Positions 7,871 to 16,267 of a stretch of DNA of 31,961 bases are shown in pieces. The stretch covers positions 1-31,961 of the forward strand of contig DEQS01000011.1 in the NCBI GenBank assembly GCA_002360555.1, read 5' to 3'. Both the position numbers and the translations under genes were made by a program. Within the stretch, counting starts at the first letter, position 1. Every line of letters begins with the position of its first letter. The notes beneath the pieces are model-generated. The model saw only the letters and a program-made list of their open reading frames with translations, was not told where the DNA came from and ran no database searches. Source of the DNA: Chloracidobacterium sp. UBA3360 (GTDB lineage Bacteria > Acidobacteriota > Blastocatellia > Pyrinomonadales > Pyrinomonadaceae).

Positions 7871-8651
7871 GGCTAAACACGAAAACACAAAACTGACCTT
7901 TCCTGTCCAAAAGTCTAACAAATCCCGCGCCGTCGGGAAAATTCGCTATTGGTGGAGTTGGTTCGTCGCCGGGGCTTTGCTGCTGGTGATCGCCACGCCC
8001 GCTCTGATCGTGCTCGGGATAATCAATAAACGGATGTGGCTGTTTCCGCTGGCCCATTGGGGAGCGAGGACGTGGCTGTGGGCGTGCGGAGCGACCGTCA
8101 AAGTAACCGGCCAGGAGAATCTCGACCCAAACCGCTCATACGTATTTGCCTCGAACCACCGCTCTTACTTAGACACAGCAACGCTCTTCTTCTACGCCGG
8201 TCAAAAGATGGGTCTCGTCGCAAAACGCGAGCTGCTCAAAGTCCCCGTACTCGGTCAGGGCATGAACTACGTCAACATCATCGCCATCGACCGCTCAAAC
8301 CCCGAGCGTGCGTTAAGATCAATGGAAAAGGCCCGCAAGGTGATGGACGACGGTTATTCTTTCGGCGTATTCGTTGAGGGAACCCGTGCAATGCCCGGAG
8401 AACTGCTGCCGCTCAAAAAAGGTGCCTTTCATCTCGCTCTGCAGACAGGTTCAGCCATCGTCCCGGTCGCAATAAAAAACACCGACTGGATGATGGGCAA
8501 ACGCACCGGTGTCGCATACGCCGGCGAGATCGAAATGGTGCTGCTCCCGCCGATCCCTACTGACGGCAGGACAGAGGACGATGTTATGAGTTTGTTGATC
8601 GAAACGCGTGAAGCTATCGCCAAAGAGCTGGGACGGGAGCAACTAGCGTAG
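7869..8651 (+). CDS. plsC: 1-acyl-sn-glycerol-3-phosphate acyltransferase (PlsC family)
   Basis: 260 residues. PlsC transfers an acyl chain to lysophosphatidic acid to make phosphatidic acid at the inner membrane. The four acyltransferase blocks are present: NHRSYLD (His97-x4-Asp102), IIAIDRSNPERAL, FVEGTRA (Glu170-Gly-Thr-Arg) and GSAIVPVAI. A long hydrophobic segment at about residues 29-52 would anchor the protein. The ATG at 7869 was chosen because the frame upstream is antisense to the M14 gene. No good ribosome binding site is visible, and the start sits inside a repeat-like sequence. The gene diverges from the M14 gene with only 37 bases between the chosen starts. A specific lipid substrate cannot be assigned; ornithine-lipid or lysophospholipid acyltransferases share these motifs. 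Confidence 0.88.
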   Translation: MAKHENTKLTFPVQKSNKSRAVGKIRYWWSWFVAGALLLVIATPALIVLGIINKRMWLFPLAHWGARTWLWACGATVKVTGQENLDPNRSYVFASNHRSYLDTATLFFYAGQKMGLVAKRELLKVPVLGQGMNYVNIIAIDRSNPERALRSMEKARKVMDDGYSFGVFVEGTRAMPGELLPLKKGAFHLALQTGSAIVPVAIKNTDWMMGKRTGVAYAGEIEMVLLPPIPTDGRTEDDVMSLLIETREAIAKELGREQLA

Positions 8652-8662
8652 CAATTGCCGCG

Positions 8663-8707
8663 TTGGTCCACCCTGGTCCATCTTGGTCCACCTGGTCCGG
8701 ACCGGAC
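8663..8707. repeat. GGTCCA-type 10-bp repeat array, copy A
   Basis: Near-perfect 10-base units (TTGGTCCACC, CTGGTCCATC, TTGGTCCACC) end in TGGTCCGGACCGGAC, which contains the palindrome GTCCGGAC. The same sequence, minus one unit, occurs inverted at 31199-31238. It fills the gap between two converging genes, so it might also form a transcript-ending structure. Confidence 0.85.
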
Positions 8708-8714
8708 TAAAATA

Positions 8715-9524
8715 CTACTCCGGTTTCTTCGGTGTTGGCGTTGGTGTCGGTTTTGGATCTGGCACGTCGTCGAGGATTCGCACCTCGCTGCGGCCGACGG
8801 CGTAGTTGGTATATTTCACACGCATGCGTATCCGCACAACGCTGCCGTCGTCAAAAACGAGTTCGTCGTCGGCGCGGGCGTCGATCGGAAACCAGTATTT
8901 GCCATCGACCTGATCGCGGTAGGTCTCGACGATCGGAAACTTATTGGTTTTGGTCTCGGGAACTGCCTTTCCCTTGGTTTTTACGATCATTAGATCGTCA
9001 ACGTCGATCCAGATACGGCCGGTGAAAAGCCGCATCTTCGATTTTTTTGGATCGGGGATCACCTTTGGCCGCACCTCAAAAACGTAGAGATTCAACTCGT
9101 CGATACGCTCGACGCCGAGATAAGAAAAATTGTATTGCGAGACGAATGCCGGTTCGAGGGCAAAAGGATTGACGCCGCCGAGGTCTTCGAGATCTTCGGG
9201 TGTGACAAATCCGGGCGGCGTTGTCGCGACGGGAGCAAAGAGCACTTTTTCAAACCGCGAGCCGTCTTGGTTAAAGGTCATAAACGAATCGCGTCGAAAG
9301 GTTCCGGCGATCTGCCCGCCGAGGCCGATGATGTTGACAGTCGCGTTGCGGTTAAAAACATAATTTGTGAGCGCCGCACGAAAATCACCCTCGTTCTCAG
9401 TGACCTTTTTGATAATGCGGTCGATCTCAGCCTGACTCAGGTCCTTTTTGGTGATGCCGTCACCCTGTCCAATCGCCGCGACCGACAAACACAACACAAA
9501 CAAAAATATCGCTGTCTTTTTCAT
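8715..9524 (-). CDS. Secreted LolA-like outer-membrane lipoprotein-sorting family protein
   Basis: 269 residues with a signal peptide (MKKTAIFLFVLCLSVAAIGQ). The body, with VFEVRPKVIPDPKK, FTGRIWIDVDDLMIVKTKGK and DGKYWFPIDARADDELVF, has the pattern of LolA/LolB-fold or outer-membrane lipoprotein-sorting-like proteins common in Acidobacteriota, where a half beta-barrel presents strands ending in W-I-D. It ends in a Pro-Thr repeat tail (KPTPTPTPKKP), probably a flexible linker. AAGAGAC precedes the ATG and may serve as ribosome binding site. It lies 60 bases downstream of the GT9 gene and may share its transcript. Actual lipoprotein carriage is not demonstrated; the fold call is moderate. Confidence 0.6.
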   Translation of the reverse strand: MKKTAIFLFVLCLSVAAIGQGDGITKKDLSQAEIDRIIKKVTENEGDFRAALTNYVFNRNATVNIIGLGGQIAGTFRRDSFMTFNQDGSRFEKVLFAPVATTPPGFVTPEDLEDLGGVNPFALEPAFVSQYNFSYLGVERIDELNLYVFEVRPKVIPDPKKSKMRLFTGRIWIDVDDLMIVKTKGKAVPETKTNKFPIVETYRDQVDGKYWFPIDARADDELVFDDGSVVRIRMRVKYTNYAVGRSEVRILDDVPDPKPTPTPTPKKPE

Positions 9525-9584
9525 AGTCTCTTTTTATCCCTCAACCAATGCATAGATGCCGTTAGCGGGCGAAAAGTTCACAAA

Positions 9585-10637
9585 TTAGCTAGGCTGGGTG
9601 ATTTTTACCCGCCGAAGCCTCTCGCTGACCGCCGTAAATACCGCCTCAACATCCGAATCCATACAGATCCATTTCGAACACGTCCGGCGATGGCAATCGA
9701 CGCGGCAATCGATGTCGCTACGCTGCACACAGATATCATCAGGGTTAGGGCTGCCGTTTCGCCACCATTCGGTCGGCCCAAAAAGCCCAACGACCGGAGC
9801 CCCCGCGGCAACCGCGAGATGCGTCGGCCCCGTATCGCCGCCAACGTAAACTCCCGCGTGTTTTACTAGTTCGTAAAACCCCTTGAGACTCGGCTGTGTG
9901 ACGACAAGTTTTCCACTTTTGTTATTTACCTCAACCGTGTCGGCGAGGGCAGCCTCTTTTGGCCCGGTCGCGACTATCGAGACCAAACCTTTCTCTTCCC
10001 ACAACCTGTCCGCGAGCTGTCCAAATTTCTCGGCATGCCACAGCTTTGTCACCCAGCCGCCGCCCGGGTTGAGCACCGCGAAATCACCGCCCGCCGTCTC
10101 GATGATCGCCGCTGCCTCGGCCGTGTGTTCGGCGGATGTCGCTATCGGAAATTCAAAATTGCCGGACGGCACAGCGATCTGTAACGCTCCGGCGGCGAGT
10201 ACCAGATTCTTTTCGATGACGTTGATCTGCGTGGGCGTTTTGACCGTGTCGGTCAGCAATATGCGGCTCGCCGGTTCCCGCAAACCGTCCCGCGAAAAGC
10301 CCCATCGCCGCTTAGCACGCGACAGTTTGCCGATCATCGCCGATTTCCAAAGCCCCTGAAAATCGATCGACAGGTCAAACTCATGTTGCCTAAGTTCCTT
10401 TATCTGCCGGCTCGCCCCGAGCAGCATCTCCTCGACAATACGGCCCCCGCGAAGCGAATGCGTATCAACCTCGATCAGCTCATCAATAAATGGATTACCT
10501 CGCAGAATCTCAGCCGATTTTTCCTCAGCAACCCAAGAGATATGAGCATCAGGCAGGGCTCGGCGAATAGCCGCCAGAGACGGCAGCGTGTGGATGATGT
10601 CGCCAATACTGCCGAGTTTTATTATGAGAATCCGCAC
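9585..10637 (-). CDS. Glycosyltransferase family 9 (heptosyltransferase-like)
   Basis: 350 residues. GT9 enzymes such as WaaC/WaaF add ADP-heptose to the lipopolysaccharide inner core at the cytoplasmic face of the inner membrane. The N-terminal MRILIIKLGSIGDIIHTLP, the acceptor-side DLSIDFQGLWKSA and the donor-binding GGDTGPTHLAVAAGAPVVGLFGPTEWWRNGS are all diagnostic. Translation begins with GTG, placed there because this is where the family's invariant MRIL start falls; the ribosome binding site is weak. A Cys-rich end (RVDCHRRTCSKWICM) resembles the C-terminus of many heptosyltransferases. It lies between the TPR kinase and the LolA-like gene, on the same strand as both. The exact sugar is uncertain. 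Confidence 0.9.
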   Translation of the reverse strand: MRILIIKLGSIGDIIHTLPSLAAIRRALPDAHISWVAEEKSAEILRGNPFIDELIEVDTHSLRGGRIVEEMLLGASRQIKELRQHEFDLSIDFQGLWKSAMIGKLSRAKRRWGFSRDGLREPASRILLTDTVKTPTQINVIEKNLVLAAGALQIAVPSGNFEFPIATSAEHTAEAAAIIETAGGDFAVLNPGGGWVTKLWHAEKFGQLADRLWEEKGLVSIVATGPKEAALADTVEVNNKSGKLVVTQPSLKGFYELVKHAGVYVGGDTGPTHLAVAAGAPVVGLFGPTEWWRNGSPNPDDICVQRSDIDCRVDCHRRTCSKWICMDSDVEAVFTAVSERLRRVKITQPS

Positions 10638-10719
10638 TAGGACTATGGTAATTGGAAAGTGCGGGATAGTTAAATGCCTCAGGACTGAGAAACCATCGGA
10701 TATGCTGTCAGACGACCCG

Positions 10720-13287
10720 CTACAGCTTGCTCAAAAGTTCACGGCATTGTCGCGTCGCGGGGTGATCTTCACCCTTGGTTTTGACATATCCGTCGAGTGC
10801 CGACGATAAAATTTCCTTAGCCTCAGCAAACCTTTTTTGAACGATGAGATTTTCCGCGAGGGCCGTTTTTACTAAAGAAATTTCCTGATTCGGCTCCTTA
10901 AAAGTCTGAAAGATCATCTTTAGAGCCTGGCGTATTTGATCTTCGCCCTCGCGAACAAGGCCAGTTTTTGTGTAAATGGACCCTAGCAATCGGCGAGAAA
11001 AGGCGATGGTGTAGTGACCGTTGGGGTAGATCTTATCCTGTATTTTCAATGTCCGCTCAATTAATGCCTTAGCTTCTCCGTAACGCTCCTGTTTATAATA
11101 ATTGGTCGCGGTGTGCAGATTATTTTGCAAGGTATAAAAATGTTCCTCGCCCCCAGAATTCGTCAGTATCTCGCGAGCCTTCTCATAATTGTATTCGGCT
11201 GTTTTATAGTCATCGAGGGCTGTGTACATTCTGCCGATATTATAATAGGTTGAGCCGCCTTCGAGAGTCTGCTCGTTCCCCGCCGCCCGCATGTCTTCGA
11301 GTGCATTGTTAAAATATTTCAAGGCTTCCTGAAAGTCCCCGGTTTGCCCCAAATGAGTGCCCAAATTTGATTTGACGACGGGGAGCACATAACGATCTCT
11401 CCCTGTAATATTTTCGGCGATCTCAACGCTTTCGCGAACCAGTGCTTGCGACTCCTTGAACTTGCCCCTGTTGCCATAAACGTTGCCAAGATCGTTTAGT
11501 GCGATCGCAAGCCATTTGTTCTGACTCGTATCTTCAACAACTTTTGGGCGAAAATAATTGATGGCATTCGTATAAAAAATATCGGCCTCATCCAGTTTTC
11601 CCGCTATGTACAGAGTGTCTCCCAAAATTACGGATGTCTGCATTGCCCTCAAATTTCCCTCGCCGAAAACCAAGTTAAATTTTTCGATCGCCTGCCTCAA
11701 CAGTTTTTCTGCTTTATCGGACTGCCCTTGGCCGAGATAGGTCTGACCGAGCGTAAAGAGCAATTCAGCTTGAATTTCCGGTTCATTCGCCAGATCGGTG
11801 TCGATATTTTTGAGAGCTTCGTCCAAGGCATCGGAGATCTTGGCGTCACGATTTCGCTTTGGATTTGAAGAAAGCCAGTGCGGATTGGAGAAGTTTAGGA
11901 TGTTTTGCGTGTAGTTATTTATTTTCCTTACCTTTTCGGCCTCGAGTTTCGCCCGGTCGCGTTCTATCTGAGCGATACGTGCCTGCCACACGGTAGCGAT
12001 TATTCCGGCTACGACAGCAAGTAACAGTAAACATACCGCGATGACGCTCGTCCTATTTCTATTAATAAATTTTGCAGCCCTGTAAGAGAAAACATCCGGA
12101 CGCGCCGTGACGGTCAGGCCGCGCTGATGACGATGAATGTCTTCGGCCAAATTTTCAGCGGAGGAATAACGTCTCTCAGGCTCTTTCTTCAACGCCTTTA
12201 GGACAATGTTATCGAGATCGCCTCGCAGGTATTGGGCATCAATCGCCAAGACGTTTGGTTTAGTGTCCGCCAAATTGGCATCTGTGTGTATTTTTAAACC
12301 GTCACTCTCGACTGCCGACCGAAACGGTAAGACTCGCGACTGTGTCCCGGTGATCAACGACGGAGCAGGAGGGTCGGCATCAATGACAGCCTGATAGATC
12401 TCCTTGAGGTCATGCTCGCGCGACTCGAACGGACGATGGCCACTTAGCAGTTCATAAAGCACGACCCCCAGCGAGTAGATATCCGTTGCGGTCGATGTGG
12501 CTTTATTTTGGAGCTGTTCAGGCGAGGCGTATGACGGCGTCATCGCCCCTAGCTTTGTGATGGTCGCCGTTTGCTGAAACTCGTCGGAAATAATTTTCGA
12601 AATGCCAAAATCGAGCAGTTTTGGCATGCGGTCGTGATTGACCAAAATGTTTGAAGGTTTGAGATCGCGGTGAACGACAAGATTACGGTGTGCAAAATTT
12701 ACTGCCGAGCAGACTTCGCGAAATAGATCAAGTCTTTCGTCGAGGGAGAGATCATTTTGCTGACAAAAGACATCTATCGGGAGCCCTTCGATGTACTCCA
12801 TCGCAAAATACGGAATGCCATCATCCGTCGTACCGGCGTCAAGCAACCGTGCAATATTGGGGTGGTCGAGCGACGCGAGTATTTGCCGCTCTTGCTCAAA
12901 CCGTTGACGGAGCGACGATGTATTTAACTCGCGTTTTAACAATTTGAGAGCTACACGCTGTTCAAATTTACCGTCATCTCGCTCAGCAAGATAGACTGCT
13001 CCCATGCCACCATGCCCAAGCTCGCCGATTATTTTATAGACACCGATATGTTGGCCGAGGAGGGCATTGTCAGGCCCGTCATCATCCAGGAAAGCTTGTG
13101 CGAATGCGATCGCCGGAGCGTCCATCAGATCAGCTGCCGCGCCCTCAAATGCCAGGAGCGACTCGACCTCGGCAACGATCTCAGGAGTGGCACTTACTTT
13201 CGCCAAAAACGCACGTCGACCGTCCGGCTCGATCTCGAGAGCCTGACTCAAAATATCTTTTACCTGATTCCAAGTTTTCGCTTTCAT
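10720..13287 (-). CDS. Transmembrane Ser/Thr protein kinase with TPR repeats
   Basis: 855 residues from the ATG at 13287. The kinase domain spans about 80-390: GELGHGGMGAVYLA (glycine loop), VALKLLK (Lys115), HRDLKPSN (Asp208), DFGIS (Asp227) and SPEQL. A single membrane helix follows at about 413-433, then at least seven TPR-like repeats to the C-terminus (LFTLGQTYLGQGQSDKAEK and similar). The N-terminal 70 residues contain the LxxALxxxPxxRxxFL pattern that precedes kinases of this type in Acidobacteriota and Planctomycetota. The kinase is predicted cytoplasmic, with the TPR part outside the membrane. The ECF sigma gene ends 69 bases upstream on the same strand, a frequent pairing in these phyla that suggests the kinase helps control the sigma factor. 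The signal is unknown. Confidence 0.92.
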   Translation of the reverse strand: MKAKTWNQVKDILSQALEIEPDGRRAFLAKVSATPEIVAEVESLLAFEGAAADLMDAPAIAFAQAFLDDDGPDNALLGQHIGVYKIIGELGHGGMGAVYLAERDDGKFEQRVALKLLKRELNTSSLRQRFEQERQILASLDHPNIARLLDAGTTDDGIPYFAMEYIEGLPIDVFCQQNDLSLDERLDLFREVCSAVNFAHRNLVVHRDLKPSNILVNHDRMPKLLDFGISKIISDEFQQTATITKLGAMTPSYASPEQLQNKATSTATDIYSLGVVLYELLSGHRPFESREHDLKEIYQAVIDADPPAPSLITGTQSRVLPFRSAVESDGLKIHTDANLADTKPNVLAIDAQYLRGDLDNIVLKALKKEPERRYSSAENLAEDIHRHQRGLTVTARPDVFSYRAAKFINRNRTSVIAVCLLLLAVVAGIIATVWQARIAQIERDRAKLEAEKVRKINNYTQNILNFSNPHWLSSNPKRNRDAKISDALDEALKNIDTDLANEPEIQAELLFTLGQTYLGQGQSDKAEKLLRQAIEKFNLVFGEGNLRAMQTSVILGDTLYIAGKLDEADIFYTNAINYFRPKVVEDTSQNKWLAIALNDLGNVYGNRGKFKESQALVRESVEIAENITGRDRYVLPVVKSNLGTHLGQTGDFQEALKYFNNALEDMRAAGNEQTLEGGSTYYNIGRMYTALDDYKTAEYNYEKAREILTNSGGEEHFYTLQNNLHTATNYYKQERYGEAKALIERTLKIQDKIYPNGHYTIAFSRRLLGSIYTKTGLVREGEDQIRQALKMIFQTFKEPNQEISLVKTALAENLIVQKRFAEAKEILSSALDGYVKTKGEDHPATRQCRELLSKL

Positions 13288-13356
13288 ACGATCGAAATTC
13301 GCTGCCTTGGAGTGATATGCGTAAGCCGTGCACAAAATCAGCCAAAAAATTTTCGG

Positions 13357-13929
13357 CTATGCGGTTTGATTCAATTCGCGGTAGAGCCAAAGCCGCGCCG
13401 TCTGCCAGTCACGACCAACCGTCCTCTCGGAAATTCCCAGAGTCTCAGCGATTTCGGCGTTGCTCAAACCGCCAAAAAATCTCATCTCGACGATCTTTGC
13501 CTGCTGCTCATCAAATTGTTCGAGGCGTTCGAGTACCTCATCAAGGCACAAGATAGAATGCGCCCGCTCTTCGACCGGGATTTGCACGTCATCGATGGAA
13601 AAATGCACAGCATTGCTCCCGCGTTTGACCGCTGCGTGGCTCCGCGCATGATCAACTAGTATCTGACGCATAAGGCGGGATGCGATGCCGTAGAAATGAC
13701 CGCGGTTTTGCCAGTCTATGCCGGATTGCTCCGAGATCCGCATAAAGGCTTCGTGAACGAGAGCCGTCGGCTGGAGCGTGTGGTTGGAACGTTCGCTCGA
13801 CATCAGGAAACGCGCCTGACGGCGCAGTTCGTCATAAACGAATGGCAGCAGACGCTCCTTCGCGTCCGCATTACCGCCATTCCAGTCTTGCAGGATCTGA
13901 GTGATCTCAGCAGATCGAGGTTCGCCCAT
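13357..13929 (-). CDS. ECF-type RNA polymerase sigma factor
   Basis: 190 residues. Region 2 (ELRRQARFLMSSE...PTALVHEAFMRI, then GHFYGIASRLMRQILVDHARS) and region 4 (EQQAKIVEMRFFGGLSNAEIAETLGISERTVGRDW) are both complete. The TALVHEAFMRI and LVDHAR motifs place it in the subgroup found next to Ser/Thr kinases in Acidobacteriota and Planctomycetota. An in-frame GTG nine bases upstream gives three more residues; I prefer the ATG at 13929 because GGTGAAG then lies at a suitable distance as ribosome binding site. No anti-sigma factor is adjacent, so phosphorylation by the downstream kinase is the plausible control, by analogy only. Confidence 0.92.
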   Translation of the reverse strand: MGEPRSAEITQILQDWNGGNADAKERLLPFVYDELRRQARFLMSSERSNHTLQPTALVHEAFMRISEQSGIDWQNRGHFYGIASRLMRQILVDHARSHAAVKRGSNAVHFSIDDVQIPVEERAHSILCLDEVLERLEQFDEQQAKIVEMRFFGGLSNAEIAETLGISERTVGRDWQTARLWLYRELNQTA

Positions 13930-14083
13930 AAACTTCACCGTATTAACTTATTGATGGCTGTGATTTTACCGCGTTTTCACTCGGAAAAGAAGAGAGCGGC
14001 CGATCTTAAGGTGAAACCAGCATATGGGAGGTAGCCAAATGAAAGATAGGCGTAGCAAGCATTCACCGACCCGTTTTTCATTA

Positions 14084-14806
14084 CTAAGCTTTTACGCCGG
14101 TAAGCCACTCGGCGATTCGCAGCCATTGGGGCGAATCGGCCATCGTCAGCCGGACGACATGCGAAATGATCATTAGCAATACGCCGGCGAGAAACACCTT
14201 ATTTAGCTTTCGGTTCCGCCAGGTGTCATAAACGAGGCACCCGACGGCGATCAGGTCAGGCACACCCCAAAAGAACGGCGGTGCCCCTGCCATCGCGAAA
14301 GGAAAACGTCCTAGGGCGGGCGGCAGAAAATTTAGTACTGTCAGCAGCATCAGCCGCTTGTGATTACGGGCGTTCTTGCGATAATAAATGGCTCCGGCGA
14401 AGAGGATCGCAAAAACAAATACGTCGCCCACCGGCACGATCAAAAACGCGAGCGGTGAGATGCCGGGCACTGTCGCACCTCGGGCAGCACCGGCGATACC
14501 GGTCATTGTCCCGGCTACGACGATCAAGGGCGCCAGTACGCAGCCAAAAATACCAAGCGTCTGGTGCAGCTTGATGCGTTTTGACGAGATCAAATATACC
14601 TGCGTGACAAAGAGCGCGACCCACACCGACATTAACAATCCATGCACGTGGACGATCATATTTGGCAATGCCGGGCTGTTAAAAATCCCTTTGAGATAAT
14701 ACGTAGGCCCAAATCCGATCAGTACCGTCAACGGAAACAGAACTGCAACCGCAGCATATAACCGTCGATCAGAACGCCGCCAGTCAAATGGTTCATTCAT
14801 CGCCAT
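14084..14806 (-). CDS. Multi-pass membrane protein, unknown function
   Basis: 240 residues with about seven hydrophobic segments. The most distinctive features are His-containing helices: MIVHVHGLLMSVWVALFVTQVYLI and the following KRIKLHQTLGIFG, then NHKRLMLLTVLNFLPPALGRFPF. Such paired histidines occur in membrane haem or metal proteins (DUF420- and b561-like), but I cannot assign a family. A strong GGAGGAG ribosome binding site fits the first ATG (14806). The gene is separated from the sigma factor by 154 bases and from the ImmA gene by 76, so it probably has its own transcript. Homologues in Acidobacteriota are usually annotated as hypothetical. Confidence 0.8.
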   Translation of the reverse strand: MAMNEPFDWRRSDRRLYAAVAVLFPLTVLIGFGPTYYLKGIFNSPALPNMIVHVHGLLMSVWVALFVTQVYLISSKRIKLHQTLGIFGCVLAPLIVVAGTMTGIAGAARGATVPGISPLAFLIVPVGDVFVFAILFAGAIYYRKNARNHKRLMLLTVLNFLPPALGRFPFAMAGAPPFFWGVPDLIAVGCLVYDTWRNRKLNKVFLAGVLLMIISHVVRLTMADSPQWLRIAEWLTGVKA

Positions 14807-14882
14807 AGATCTCCTCCGAACAAATGTGTTTTATTGGTTCAGCGGAATATTACAACGAATTGGGGATTTTGTGAAACGTGTC

Positions 14883-15332
14883 CTAGATGCCGTAATGCTC
14901 AAAGACCGAAAGTCGTTCTGCGACGGTCTCAGGTGTAAAGCCGGCCTCGTCGACCAATTCCTGTAGCGGTTTGGACTCGATGAATTGCTTAGGGATCAGT
15001 GCGCAGAGGGCAAAGACATCTGCCTCGCGTTCGACGCGGGTGCGGCGGCCAACGCCGTGAAAGTTCGCGGTCGCGCCGCTCTCAGGTGTGTGAAACAGAA
15101 AATGTCCGAGCTCGTGAAACAAGACAAGCAGCTTTTTCTCTCGCCGCAGGCGGCTGTCAACCGCGATAAAATCCCGTCCCATCACGCGATAATAAAATCC
15201 GCCCGTCCGTAGCGGCATCTCGACGACCTTGATCTTAAAGCGACGACAAAGACGGTAAAAATCCGTCTCGGTCATCTCGCGTTCGTTCCAGCCGATCTTG
15301 AGATGTTGTATTTTTTCAGTGAGAAATCGCAT
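14883..15332 (-). CDS. ImmA/IrrE family metallo-endopeptidase
   Basis: 149 residues. The zinc motif LFHELGHFLFH (His73-Glu-x2-His77) is followed by READVFA near residue 105, which supplies the third ligand. These proteases cleave partner XRE repressors, as ImmA does for ImmR and IrrE for DdrO. The N-terminal GWNEREMTETDFYRLCRRFKI stretch is family-typical. The gene is 68 bases downstream of an XRE regulator on the same strand, the classical partner arrangement. No ribosome binding site is obvious. No phage or ICE genes are nearby, so this may be a stress-response or toxin-antitoxin-like pair rather than prophage control. Confidence 0.9.
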   Translation of the reverse strand: MRFLTEKIQHLKIGWNEREMTETDFYRLCRRFKIKVVEMPLRTGGFYYRVMGRDFIAVDSRLRREKKLLVLFHELGHFLFHTPESGATANFHGVGRRTRVEREADVFALCALIPKQFIESKPLQELVDEAGFTPETVAERLSVFEHYGI

Positions 15333-15367
15333 CGAAGGTAGGGCGTGTAATTTTATAGATGCAACAT

Positions 15368-15382
15368 TGTATCACAGATACA
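15368..15382. promoter_or_regulatory. Perfect dyad between XRE and ImmA genes
   Basis: TGTATC-ACA-GATACA, a 6-base perfect inverted repeat with a 3-base centre, lies in the 68-base gap upstream of the ImmA-type gene. It could be an operator for the neighbouring XRE protein, but this is only suggested by position. Confidence 0.3.
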
Positions 15383-15400
15383 GAGATGAGCCTATAAAAA

Positions 15401-15922
15401 TTAATCGGCGAGGGATCGGTCCAGTACGCGTTTTGCGTCGTTGATAGCGGCGATCTTTTCTTCGGGTGAAAAACTCTCCCACCCGCGAAAGAAAACAACC
15501 CCAAAATCTTTCGGATATTCCCGTTCCTCAAAAGCAAACCAATCGCTCATCACCCGCTGCGGATCGTCCGACGCGGCAAGTGCTCCGGCAACGTCGAATT
15601 CGTCGATAGTCCCAAGATCCGTCACGCCGCCATTAAGAGCAGCGATCCGCTGATCGATCATCTCGGCGATCTTTGCCTCAATAAACTTACCCAAGCCCAC
15701 CGGCGGGCTCTGACCGGCGTACATATCGCCGGTGCCGATGAGCAGCCAATTGAGCGAAACGCCCGTCTCGGTCGCGATCTTGATCAGGACCTCGGGAGCC
15801 GGCAGACGGCCTTGGTAGTAATTGCGTACGGTCGCGTGAGGTATGCCGAGCCGCCGTGCCACCACCGCCATCGAGGCGTTGTCAAAGGCCTTTCGCAGCC
15901 TGAGGATAAATTCGTCGTTCAT
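15401..15922 (-). CDS. XRE-family helix-turn-helix repressor
   Basis: 173 residues. The N-terminal domain reads AVVARRLGIPHATVRNYYQGRLPAPEVLIKIATETGVSLNWLLIGTGDMY (residues about 19-68), the layout of phage CI-like repressors, in which the helix-turn-helix is followed by the xNWLLxGxGxM segment. The remaining hundred residues are acidic, with no second domain that I recognise; they may hold the cleavage region for the ImmA-type partner encoded next. The longer frame starting at 16012 adds 30 residues of no domain character and crosses the putative operator, so I chose the ATG at 15922. No ribosome binding site is evident and the leader may be very short. Confidence 0.85.
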   Translation of the reverse strand: MNDEFILRLRKAFDNASMAVVARRLGIPHATVRNYYQGRLPAPEVLIKIATETGVSLNWLLIGTGDMYAGQSPPVGLGKFIEAKIAEMIDQRIAALNGGVTDLGTIDEFDVAGALAASDDPQRVMSDWFAFEEREYPKDFGVVFFRGWESFSPEEKIAAINDAKRVLDRSLAD

Positions 15923-15931
15923 ATTGCTGGT

Positions 15932-15945
15932 GAAACGTATGTTTT
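15932..15945. promoter_or_regulatory. Candidate operator copy 1 (GAAACGTATGTTTT)
   Basis: GAAACGTATGTTTT, in which AAAC and GTTT form an inverted repeat, lies 10 bases upstream of the XRE start codon. A close copy, GAAACGTATATTC, occurs at 16024-16036. Autoregulation by the XRE protein is the simplest explanation; this is inference. Confidence 0.35.
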
Positions 15946-16005
15946 GGTCTTCACAGCAAATGTTACTATCACTCGCGGCAAAACACCAACCGCCGCAATC
16001 TGACC

Positions 16006-16036
16006 TTGACATGGGCCAAGTGAGAAACGTATATTC
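16006..16036 (+). promoter_or_regulatory. Sigma-70-type promoter for tRNA-Thr, overlapped by operator-like copy 2
   Basis: A perfect TTGACA (16006-16011) and TATATT (16030-16035) are separated by 18 bases, placing the start near 16042, some 55 bases before the tRNA. GAAACGTATATTC (16024-16036) overlaps the -10 element and resembles the site upstream of the XRE gene. Confidence 0.6.
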
Positions 16037-16097
16037 TGAAATTCGGGTTTACCGAAAAAATTCGCGTTGTGCACGCGTTAATTGAAATCTCACATAA

Positions 16098-16173
16098 GCC
16101 GTCCTAGCTCAGTTGGTAGAGCATTCGATTCGTAATCGAAAGGTCGTCGGTTCGACTCCGATGGACGGCTCCA
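16098..16173 (+). tRNA. tRNA-Thr (anticodon CGT)
   Basis: A complete 76-base cloverleaf including an encoded CCA end. The acceptor stem GCCGTCC pairs with GGACGGC, the D stem GCTC with GAGC, the anticodon stem TTCGA with TCGAA, and the T stem GTCGG with CCGAT (one G-U pair) around TTCGACT. The anticodon loop TTCGTAA gives anticodon CGT, which reads ACG (Thr). Confidence 0.97.
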
Positions 16174-16181
16174 TATATTAG

Positions 16182-16214
16182 AAAAGGGCGTTACAAATAT
16201 GCAACGCCCTTTTT
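16182..16214. terminator. Bidirectional rho-independent terminator
   Basis: AAAAGGGCGTT pairs with AACGCCCTTTT around a 10-base loop. The T-runs on both strands would stop the tRNA transcript on the plus strand and the small membrane protein transcript on the minus strand. Confidence 0.9.
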
Positions 16215-16267
16215 CTACCTACCAAGCAACATTTTGGCTATCGAACCTCCTAGAGCGTATCGATCAC

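Noticed and set aside
8663..8707. CRISPR-like short repeat array
   Set aside because: The units are 10 bases long and contiguous without unique spacers, and no cas gene is nearby; it is a tandem repeat.
16098..16173. tRNA-Thr as attachment site of an integrated element bearing the XRE/ImmA pair
   Set aside because: The pair lies on the 5' side of the tRNA, no repeat of the tRNA 3' end and no integrase were seen.
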